DNA of 23,327 bases from the IMG/VR virus record IMGVR_UViG_3300043468_001551, positions 1 to 23,327 of that record; one strand, 5' to 3'. This document shows, in pieces, positions 1 through 5,305 of this stretch (positions are counted from its first letter, which is position 1; each line of letters opens with the position of its first letter). The notes beneath the pieces were generated by a model. The model did not search any database. It saw only the letters and a list, made by a program, of their open reading frames with translations, and was not told the DNA's origin. The DNA comes from a virus. Made by a program: the position numbers and the translations under genes.

Positions 1-111
1 GATGGAAAGTATCCATATAATATAGTCTGTTATATCTGATTTACCTAAAAATTTTTGAATATTAGATATTTTTTTGCTAACCGGAAGGTTTTTTTGGTTA
101 GGTTTTTTCAT
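1..111 (-). CDS. 5' part of an unknown gene running off the left edge
   Basis: Reading leftward from an ATG at 111-109, the frame stays open for 37 codons to the window edge and begins MKKPNQKNLPVSKKIS. The N-terminus is basic and lysine-rich and then becomes more hydrophobic (ends DYIIWILSI). I do not recognise the family. The call rests mainly on context: it lies about 100 nt downstream of a good sigma70-like promoter (216-243) with a repeat-bearing leader (138-206) between them. No clear Shine-Dalgarno precedes the ATG, but many genes in this window lack one. The frame has no other usual start codon back to an upstream TGA. Confidence 0.5.
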   Translation of the reverse strand, partial: MKKPNQKNLPVSKKISNIQKFLGKSDITDYIIWILSI

Positions 112-137
112 ATAGATAATTACACTAGAATTTTTGT

Positions 138-206
138 TTATTTGGTGGATTGTTATTCACTTATTTGGCTAATTGTTGTTCGCAAATTTGGCGTTTTGTT
201 GTTCGC
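138..206. repeat. three contiguous 23-bp direct repeats in a gene leader
   Basis: Three abutting 23-nt units lie at 138-160, 161-183 and 184-206. On the plus strand each has the core ATTTGG, then a variable triplet, then TTGTT-TTC-C. Adjacent units match at 18 of 23 positions. On the minus strand this array starts at about the predicted transcription start of the promoter at 216-243 and ends about 27 nt before the ATG at 111. It could be a repeated operator or a repeated RNA-protein binding site in the 5' leader. The function is inferred; the repeats themselves are directly visible. Confidence 0.8.
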
Positions 207-215
207 ATTTACGTT

Positions 216-243
216 ACTATACATAAATATTACAATTTGTCAA
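216..243 (-). promoter_or_regulatory. sigma70-like promoter
   Basis: On the minus strand TTGACA (243-238), a 16-nt spacer and TATAGT (221-216) give a near-consensus host-type promoter. It sits just past the 3' end of the tmRNA gene and points toward the gene that leaves the left edge. The predicted start is near 208-210, at the edge of the 23-bp repeat array. Confidence 0.65.
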
Positions 244-602
244 ATAAATTTTAAAAAATGGTGGAGATGACGGCATACGATAGCCGTGTCCAATGAACGT
301 TCATTCTACGATTCTTCACATGTTTGAGTATATTTAACATTTCAGCTACCTTACGGCAACGAAGACAAAAGGCTGTTTGGTTATACTAACCGATTTTTAT
401 GTCTGCCTATATGTGTGATTAAAGACCACATATTACCTATGACTATTTTTACCACACTAGTCACCTCATGCACGAACCTCTGTGATTCAAAACGGATTTA
501 GAGGATTACCGTTAGGCTCTATTTTTCTACCCTTTTAATTCCTGCTGAACTTATCCGAGTTTCTGTGAACTAAATCACATTCAAGGGTACAGGGCTTGTA
601 GC

Positions 603-704
603 TCAAGCGGCGAGAGCATAATCTTCAACATCGGCGAGGAACTCGTCGGCGTTGTTGATAATATACTCGGCTTCAGCCAAGAGGTCAGAAGTATTATCTT
701 CTGC
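603..704 (-). other. tmRNA tag-peptide reading frame (33 codons)
   Basis: The resume codon GCA lies at 704-702 and the stop TGA at 605-603. The encoded tag begins AEDNTSDL, is rich in Asp/Glu/Ala and ends ADVEDYALAA. The terminal LAA is the classic ClpX recognition element. Thirty-three encoded residues is at the long end for tmRNA tags, which are often 8-20. The segments LLAEAEY and FLADVEDYALAA resemble each other, suggesting internal duplication. The frame has no start codon or ribosome site, as expected for a trans-translated tag. Confidence 0.9.
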
Positions 705-715
705 GTTTAGTTTTT

Positions 716-749
716 AATCGATTTTTTAGGAGGCCATCGATTAACCTCC
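716..749 (-). other. tmRNA pseudoknot PK1
   Basis: On the minus strand GGAGG pairs with CCTCC (745-749 with 729-733), while AATCGAT in the loop pairs with ATCGATT beyond the stem (736-742 with 716-722). This is an H-type pseudoknot just before the resume codon, the position of PK1 in bacterial tmRNAs. Confidence 0.85.
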
Positions 750-795
750 ACATGCATCGTGGAATTAGAATCCAATGTCGAATCCTTTCATCCCC

Positions 796-980
796 GTAAA
801 TTTTACAAAGATCAATGAGACGTTTACCCGCGACGTCTCTGGCTAATCCGCGCCCCGAAAGGCTGTCGGCTACTTTACGGCTTCGCCATGATTAGTAAAA
901 ACATTCATTGGCTACCGGGCTTTTAACCCGCTGGACGAATAATTTTTATTATCTCTGCCTAATCGAGACTAATCTTATAT
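796..980 (-). ncRNA. GC-rich structured RNA or tmRNA leader, family unknown
   Basis: Between the RNA ligase stop and the tmRNA 5' end there is no coding frame, but the stretch is GC-rich against a strongly AT-rich background and full of complementary segments. GAGACGT/ACGTCTC form a perfect 7-bp stem (817-839). GATTAGT/ACTAATC can close about 85 nt (890-974). CTAATC occurs three times (843-848, 959-964, 969-974) against one GATTAG (890-895), so alternative pairings are possible. On the minus strand a UUCG-type hairpin and a GGC-GAA-GCC hairpin are also possible. The orientation is inferred from the candidate promoter at 982-1009, which would start transcription right at the first GATTAG. It may be a processed tmRNA leader or a separate RNA; I cannot match it to a known family. 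Confidence 0.55.
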
Positions 981-981
981 A

Positions 982-1009
982 AGAATATACACTTTTATTT
1001 TAAAGTCAA
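982..1009 (-). promoter_or_regulatory. candidate promoter for the tmRNA unit
   Basis: On the minus strand TTGACT (1009-1004), a 16-nt spacer and TATTCT (987-982) have the same spacing as the stronger promoter at 216-243. The -35 overlaps the last codons of the RNA ligase gene. The predicted start near 974-976 coincides with the first base of the GATTAG stem. The -10 matches consensus at only four of six positions, so this is tentative. Confidence 0.4.
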
Positions 1010-2016
1010 TCCTTATAATTTCTATTTATGAGTTTAAATCCCATAGGTCGGCGAGTACTAAATGAACGAATATAAGAACAAGGTCTTACAACAATACCTT
1101 CTCCCACTTCTCCACTATTATAGCGCTGTTTGTCGGCAAGTTCTTGTAGCTTTTGTAAGGGGTTTTCCCATATTTTTATGGTAGATGTTACATCTAATTT
1201 AGCAATTAAAGGAACCACGTCACATTGTAGTTCGTTTTTACAAAATTCGGCCATCATATCATATGTCATATATGCGCGGTCTACTTTTATTTGAAAAACA
1301 AAGATTTTAATATCAACTAACTTTAAACGATTTTTCTGTATTCCATTCCCACACAATTCGCCTTGAATTACGCCAGACCAATTTTGGGGTATATTTAACA
1401 TGCGGGCTGATCTCCAAAATGTAGAATTATTAGTGTCCTTCTTGGAAAGGTTTCTACTACATACTTGTTTAATTTCACCATTTTCTACTACAATTGTAAT
1501 ACTACTACCATCTAATTTTTGTGTTATAGTAATACATGGGTCTTGTTCTAGTACTTGTTTAACCATTTCTGGATCGTTTAAACCGTTATCCTCGTCAGTT
1601 TTAGAGGCAAGATGAGTGGGGAACTCACCCTCATTTTCTCCGGAAAGATTCGCGGGAAGTTCTTTAATATATTTTTGAATACCCAAATCTTCCGTAAGAT
1701 CCTTTCCAACCTCGAAGTCCTGCAAGAAAAGAGGAAATTCGCCAATAGGTACAACTAGACCAGAACTATATTCTCCACGAAGTTTTACATTTTTAATCCT
1801 GATTGGCTTGTCTGGTTTCTCTTTATCAGCCAAAAATTCTGACCACTCGCATTTAGGAACAATAGTATCAATGGTTATAAAAACTACTTTGTCACCCTCT
1901 TTGTGGACCCCTTTTTTGACTATTGTTTGCCAGCCAAGAACTTCGGCGATTTCTAAAGAATCAGCATTACTATGACTCCTAATGTTTTTTATGATTTCTA
2001 TAGATGCAAGTTTCAT
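1006..2016 (-). CDS. RNA ligase, DRB0094/Rnl5-like
   Basis: An ATP-dependent RNA end-joining enzyme that would seal 3'-OH/5'-phosphate breaks. Counting from the ATG at 2016 (336 residues), the adenylation motif I KLDGSS places the lysine nucleophile near residue 167. It is followed by a QGELCGNG block (motif IIIa region, ~218), EGIVVRP (motif IV, ~306) and GFKLIN (motif V, ~327). The N-terminal domain (MKLASIEII...GWQTIVKKG) matches the N-terminal layout of the TIGR02306/DRB0094 family, and the length is typical. A TTG at 2034 and an ATG at 2025 are alternative starts; I prefer 2016 because the family begins at this point. No clear ribosome site is seen. The stop is TGA. It sits directly upstream, on the same strand, of the structured RNA and tmRNA, which suggests a shared role in RNA damage or translation rescue. 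Confidence 0.9.
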   Translation of the reverse strand: MKLASIEIIKNIRSHSNADSLEIAEVLGWQTIVKKGVHKEGDKVVFITIDTIVPKCEWSEFLADKEKPDKPIRIKNVKLRGEYSSGLVVPIGEFPLFLQDFEVGKDLTEDLGIQKYIKELPANLSGENEGEFPTHLASKTDEDNGLNDPEMVKQVLEQDPCITITQKLDGSSITIVVENGEIKQVCSRNLSKKDTNNSTFWRSARMLNIPQNWSGVIQGELCGNGIQKNRLKLVDIKIFVFQIKVDRAYMTYDMMAEFCKNELQCDVVPLIAKLDVTSTIKIWENPLQKLQELADKQRYNSGEVGEGIVVRPCSYIRSFSTRRPMGFKLINRNYKD

Positions 2017-2086
2017 AACGTACATTTGTAACAATAAATGAAAAGATAATCAAGAAAAAAAGAAAAAAAAGTGTAATTAATTAATT

Positions 2087-3160
2087 ATGAGTAACCTATC
2101 ATCACAAATTTCTAGTTTTGGTTATATGCCTTCAGCCAAATGGAATAATGAAATTACTAAGGATTATTTAAATCCTAGAACTTATAAAGTTTCCTTAAGT
2201 AGAGATACTTTATGGACCGGCTCACCTAGAGCCTCTTCTAAGACTAATCCGTATATTCTTACCGCTGTAGCATGGAGACAGGAAAGTGAAATACAAGAAA
2301 TGGTGGCTTCAAAGAAAAATATTCTGGCCCCTGCGTCTTACCTCTACAGATGGGATACTTCAAACAGTTTTCCTATAGTCTCCGAATTTGTTTCTACAAA
2401 TAGATTTATACGCCAATTCTATGGTAATCCCATACTTAATGATGAATATGGAGTTTCTTTACAAATGTTTCGTTATAATATGTTTTGGGGTCCAGCGTTA
2501 ATTTTATCAGAAGATATTTGGTTTAAAGATAACGGTCGATTATGCAAAGGCACGAGTAATCTAGGTGGATGCGGAGTAGGTGATCATGAAATTACTATAG
2601 GATGGGGTAAACAGGGGCAAATGGAAAATATTAAATGGTTAGGTTCCATGCATTTAAGGATGCTTTCTTCATCTCAAATATTGAATATAACCCAAAACCA
2701 ACATGCTTATCAAATAAACTTACCTACAAATTTAAATGGTGTAAGTGGTAGCTGGGTTGCACCGACTCAATTAGGTCCAGAATTTACAGCATATCTAGCT
2801 GGTCGGTCCCATGCGTCTGCTGCCCCAAAACCGATTACTTATAAAACAACTAGTAATACTCTTGCTACAGAAACTGGATGGGGCCTCGAAGATGCGCCCA
2901 CTTTCTTAAGTAATTCAAATTTTCCATTGAATGGTTTTATCGCAAATCGTTCTCTTGTTGGAAAATATAGACCACTATTCAGTCAAATTTTTGTTAGTCA
3001 AACTGGAAAACTTGTCGTTAATAAAGCGACAAACTTTAACACTAAGTTAGAGGCTTTATCAACGCAATTAGCTAAAATTGGAAATCATGTACCGTTAAAT
3101 TTAATTTTTAAAACTCAAAATACATTTCATTTCTATACTGTTTTTATTAAAGTTAAATAA
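2087..3160 (+). CDS. unknown 357-residue protein, the only plus-strand gene
   Basis: I do not recognise the family. The protein is 357 residues, soluble-looking, rich in Asn, Ser, aromatic residues and short Gly/Trp patches (for example GWGKQGQ, WLGSMHLRM, TGWGLED). There is no signal peptide, no membrane segment and no clear catalytic motif. The composition resembles phage structural or adhesion proteins, but that is only an impression. The ATG follows an A-rich, Shine-Dalgarno-poor stretch. It is divergent from the RNA ligase gene and converges on the next minus-strand gene, the two stops overlapping in TTAAATAA (3153-3160). Being alone on this strand, it could be an inserted cargo gene with its own promoter. 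Confidence 0.8.
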   Translation: MSNLSSQISSFGYMPSAKWNNEITKDYLNPRTYKVSLSRDTLWTGSPRASSKTNPYILTAVAWRQESEIQEMVASKKNILAPASYLYRWDTSNSFPIVSEFVSTNRFIRQFYGNPILNDEYGVSLQMFRYNMFWGPALILSEDIWFKDNGRLCKGTSNLGGCGVGDHEITIGWGKQGQMENIKWLGSMHLRMLSSSQILNITQNQHAYQINLPTNLNGVSGSWVAPTQLGPEFTAYLAGRSHASAAPKPITYKTTSNTLATETGWGLEDAPTFLSNSNFPLNGFIANRSLVGKYRPLFSQIFVSQTGKLVVNKATNFNTKLEALSTQLAKIGNHVPLNLIFKTQNTFHFYTVFIKVK

Positions 3161-3554
3161 CTTCTTCATTCCAACAAAATATTACATTATCAAACTTGGA
3201 TAGTTTACTGGTAATATTTGGTTTTACTATAACTTCCCATATTCTATATTTGTTTGCTAGTCCGCCGCCAAGTTGAGATATATAGAATGTTTTATCAGGA
3301 TTACTAGTAATCATACCTTCTAGATTTTCAAACTCTTCCCAAAATACTTCTTCATATTCATCTGGAGTGTAGAATGAACTATCTCTATTGTCTGGAAATT
3401 TTTTTGTAATAAACCCTATTGCATTTGGGTGATCACGAAGAATTGCGGCCCCACCGTAACCTGCTCTAATTAAGTTATCCCCAAAAACAAAATAAATATC
3501 TTTATTTGATTCTAAAAATTGTTTTGTTATCGTTATATTTTTGTATTGTGCCAT
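3153..3554 (-). CDS. small conserved-type protein with an FGDN...GYGG signature
   Basis: A 133-residue protein. The N-terminal half has the pattern VFGDNLIRAGYGGAAILRDHPNAIGF-TKK (about residues 23-52), which I associate with a small phage/bacterial domain family of unknown function (possibly the one called DUF7831; recalled, not searched). A second conserved-looking block, YISQLGGGLANKY, lies near residue 91. No signal or membrane segment is present. It begins 2 nt after the deaminase-like gene upstream, so the two are probably co-translated, and its stop overlaps that of the convergent plus-strand gene. The GDN and GGG loops suggest ligand binding, but no reaction can be assigned. Confidence 0.8.
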   Translation of the reverse strand: MAQYKNITITKQFLESNKDIYFVFGDNLIRAGYGGAAILRDHPNAIGFITKKFPDNRDSSFYTPDEYEEVFWEEFENLEGMITSNPDKTFYISQLGGGLANKYRIWEVIVKPNITSKLSKFDNVIFCWNEEVI

Positions 3555-3556
3555 AA

Positions 3557-3970
3557 TTATTCAGTAATAAAATTGCCGTCCTTATTTGTCCATATTACGT
3601 TCTTAAATTCAAAAAATTTCAATAAATTTTCGCAACTCATACAAGGTTTCGCAAAAGCTAAATTCTTATTTCTATCTATACGTATATTTACCATCGAACA
3701 TTTTTTCGAATTTATATTTGTTAATTTTTTTAATTTTAAAATCGCATTAAATTCACTGCAAGTATGCTTCTCATCCGAGAAATCTTTGCCAGTTTTTACT
3801 GAGGTTTTCCTATTTATCAGGTTAATAGGATGTGTTTTGGTATTATTTTGGCCAATAGATATTATACGGCCCTTATGCATTATAAAAGAAAAATGGTGGC
3901 ATCTTTTTTTAGAAGATGAGTCCATTAAAGAGAAAGCTAGGTCTTTCAATCTTTGTTTGTTCATTCGCAC
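3557..3970 (-). CDS. zinc-dependent cytidine deaminase-like protein
   Basis: A 137-residue protein with the zinc and proton-shuttle signature of the cytidine deaminase superfamily: HTCSEFNAI (H69, C71, E73) and, about 36 residues later, KPCMSC (C110, C113). C-x-E plus P-C-x-x-C gives the three zinc ligands and the catalytic glutamate. The N-terminal HHFSFIMHKGRIISIGQN resembles the substrate-side strand of these enzymes. The substrate could be a free nucleotide or nucleoside, or nucleic acid; it cannot be told from sequence. The ATG at 3970 overlaps the end of the upstream gene by 10 nt, and a second ATG two codons later is possible. Confidence 0.75.
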   Translation of the reverse strand: MRMNKQRLKDLAFSLMDSSSKKRCHHFSFIMHKGRIISIGQNNTKTHPINLINRKTSVKTGKDFSDEKHTCSEFNAILKLKKLTNINSKKCSMVNIRIDRNKNLAFAKPCMSCENLLKFFEFKNVIWTNKDGNFITE

Positions 3971-4503
3971 GAATATACTTCTTTTTGAAGTTTTAAATCA
4001 AGACTTTTATTACTTTCTGTAAAACTTTTATCTATAAAAATAACCTTATTGGTTGGTTGTATAGTTAATCTCCCATTATCTAATTCTATGAATTTAAATT
4101 CTTTCGATTGCTCTGGTGCCTCTGAAAATCCATCTAAAATTGGTGCGACCGTAAAAAGATAAGTTCCTTTAAATTTTTTATTTTTAATTATTGCTTGGCA
4201 TTGTAAGTTTTTTAAATACGTATATTCTACAGCCGACCAATGATAACCATAGCAATCCCAGAGTTGAGCCTGATTAATATTCCATTTTAAAGGCTTCTTT
4301 TCATTAAAAGAAACGGCGTGTGGTGGCAAGTTTCTATATACAGCCCCAGATTCAAACATTACATTTAACCCCCAAGCTCTTCCTGGAAAACTGGAAAGAC
4401 CAAACCACACAGCCGGAATAAACCCTATATTAATTTTATGCGTAAATGAAGAATCAACCCAAATATACTTATGATTGGGTATTGATCCTATAAAAGAATT
4501 CAT
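3961..4503 (-). CDS. unknown 180-residue phage protein
   Basis: The protein is rich in aromatic residues, with the stretch INIGFIPAVWFGLSSFPGRA and the phrase LPPHAVSF, followed by WDCYGYHWSAVEY. It has no membrane segment and no catalytic signature that I recognise. The tone is that of a conserved phage protein of unknown function. It starts 9 nt after the stop of the small gene upstream and overlaps the start of the deaminase-like gene by 10 nt, so it is part of a tightly coupled run (4698 down to 3153). The cysteine-containing C-terminus (YSCE) is unremarkable. Confidence 0.8.
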   Translation of the reverse strand: MNSFIGSIPNHKYIWVDSSFTHKINIGFIPAVWFGLSSFPGRAWGLNVMFESGAVYRNLPPHAVSFNEKKPLKWNINQAQLWDCYGYHWSAVEYTYLKNLQCQAIIKNKKFKGTYLFTVAPILDGFSEAPEQSKEFKFIELDNGRLTIQPTNKVIFIDKSFTESNKSLDLKLQKEVYSCE

Positions 4504-4512
4504 GGTAAAGTT

Positions 4513-4698
4513 TTATGTTTCGAAGCTTTTTATAGTATTATTATTAAATAAATACGGTTCTATTTCTTTTGAGTATTTATTAAGTTTTAATAATTTTATA
4601 CATTCCATATCAAAACTGTGTTCATCTATTTTTGAATTCAAATAATTATATAAGTCTATATATGCCGCATCTACAATATGACCATCACCTTCTAACAT
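4513..4698 (-). CDS. small unknown protein (61 aa)
   Basis: A short acidic-to-neutral protein beginning MLEGDGHIVDAAYIDLYNYL. I do not recognise it. Support comes from translation signals and context: AGGAG lies 9 nt before the ATG in the string AGGAGTATATATTT, nearly the same as the leader of the Hsp20 gene next door. The downstream gene begins 9 nt after its stop. The palindrome TAGCGCTA lies just upstream (4712-4719) and recurs in the Hsp20 leader. Confidence 0.65.
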   Translation of the reverse strand: MLEGDGHIVDAAYIDLYNYLNSKIDEHSFDMECIKLLKLNKYSKEIEPYLFNNNTIKSFET

Positions 4699-4729
4699 AA
4701 ATATATACTCCTAGCGCTAAATTAGTAAG

Positions 4730-5209
4730 TTACATTACAGCTACATCAATATTTATTGTTTCTGGTTCAATTAAAGGTACTGCTACCGTTAATAGACCAT
4801 CAACATAAGATGATGAGATGTTTTTCTTTTTGACTTTTTCGCTAAGAGAAAAAGATAGCTTACCTTTTCTTTGGCTAATGCCTTTTCTAAGATAATCATT
4901 CTTTTTATCTTCCGGCGATTCATGTTTAACATCGATACTAAGTAAATCATCTTTAACTTTAATATCAATATTATTTTTACCTACTCCGGCTAGAGCGACT
5001 TCAATTTCGTATTGCTTCGCCTCACCTTTGTCGTTTTTGATTAGTTTTATGTTGTAAGGATAAACAGCGTTTGGAACGTCCAAAGCTTTATCCCAACTAT
5101 CAATTGCGTTTGTTAGCCAATTGTCATTGAACAGATCGGGTAATCGGCTAAAAACCCTTTCTGTGGACGAATAATGTCCTGGAATTAGTGTTGTTGTGTT
5201 TAATTTCAT
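4730..5209 (-). CDS. small heat-shock protein (Hsp20/alpha-crystallin)
   Basis: An ATP-independent holdase chaperone of 159 residues. The alpha-crystallin domain runs from about residue 50 to 147: EVALAGVGKNNIDIKVKDDLLSI followed by a KGKLSFSL strand and the family's near-terminal YVDGLLTVAVPL. The C-terminal INIDV supplies the I-x-I motif used in oligomer assembly. Hsp20 genes are well known in T4-like cyanophages and other large phages, where they may assist virion assembly or host proteostasis. AAAGGAG lies 10 nt upstream of the ATG, one of the best ribosome sites in the window. An 8-bp inverted repeat lies in the leader (5248-5271). Confidence 0.92.
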   Translation of the reverse strand: MKLNTTTLIPGHYSSTERVFSRLPDLFNDNWLTNAIDSWDKALDVPNAVYPYNIKLIKNDKGEAKQYEIEVALAGVGKNNIDIKVKDDLLSIDVKHESPEDKKNDYLRKGISQRKGKLSFSLSEKVKKKNISSSYVDGLLTVAVPLIEPETINIDVAVM

Positions 5210-5247
5210 ATTTTATATACTCCTTTAATAAGCAAGTTTATTGTTTT

Positions 5248-5271
5248 AACTTCTACTTAGCGCTAGAAGTT
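5248..5271 (-). promoter_or_regulatory. inverted repeat in the Hsp20 leader
   Basis: AACTTCTA (5248-5255) and TAGAAGTT (5264-5271) form a perfect 8-bp stem with an 8-nt loop. The palindrome TAGCGCTA (5258-5265) overlaps the loop and is repeated at 4712-4719 upstream of the next gene. It sits about 23 nt upstream of the AAAGGAG ribosome site, so it does not hide that site directly. It could be an operator, an mRNA-stabilising hairpin or a weak terminator for the S8 protease transcript. Confidence 0.45.
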
Positions 5272-5305
5272 ATACTATAATATAAAATATTTTTAAAAAA
5301 TCAAA

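Larger units (their letters stand above)
259..795 (-). ncRNA. ssrA: transfer-messenger RNA (tmRNA)
   Basis: A phage-encoded tmRNA that should rescue ribosomes stalled on broken mRNA and tag the nascent protein for proteolysis. The 5' end GGGGATG (795-789) pairs with CATCTCC (269-263). The only non-Watson-Crick pair is the third one, the G3-U70 wobble that alanyl-tRNA synthetase requires. The 3' ACCA is encoded (262-259), and GGATTCGAC follows near the 5' end as in other tmRNAs. Helix P2 is visible: 750-755, 756-760 and 766-771 pair with 318-323 and 303-312. PK1 is an H-type pseudoknot (716-749) with stems 729-733/745-749 and 716-722/736-742, ending 11 nt before the resume codon GCA (704). The tag frame ends YALAA then TGA. 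Further hairpins downstream (528-534/583-589, 410-415/427-432, 379-391) fit PK2-PK4. At 537 nt it is well above the usual 350-400 nt, and the T-loop appears to be 8 nt rather than 7. Confidence 0.95.

Noticed and set aside
75-107. rho-independent terminator (CTAACC/GGTTAG followed by Ts, plus strand)
   Set aside because: No plus-strand gene precedes it, and it falls inside the left-edge minus-strand coding frame; the stem is short and AT-rich.
55-270. 71-codon plus-strand open frame
   Set aside because: It overlaps the tmRNA 3' end, the promoter and the 23-bp repeats, and the product is low-complexity hydrophobic sequence typical of AT-rich non-coding DNA.
600-628. tRNA 5'-half-like plus-strand string (TAGCTCAAGCGGCGAGAGCA)
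   Set aside because: It has no anticodon arm or T-arm downstream; it is the reverse complement of the end of the tmRNA tag (ALAA-stop region).
890-974. tRNA-Lys-like element (7-bp acceptor-like GATTAGT/ACTAATC around CTTTTAA)
   Set aside because: There is no proper D-arm and no T-loop consensus on either strand; it fits better as part of a structured leader RNA.
1400-1615. 71-codon plus-strand open frame
   Set aside because: Antisense to the RNA ligase core, including the KLDGSS motif region.
3519-4022. 167-codon plus-strand open frame
   Set aside because: It lies opposite the deaminase-like gene, which has zinc-binding motifs and tight spacing with its neighbours; the plus product has no recognisable pattern.
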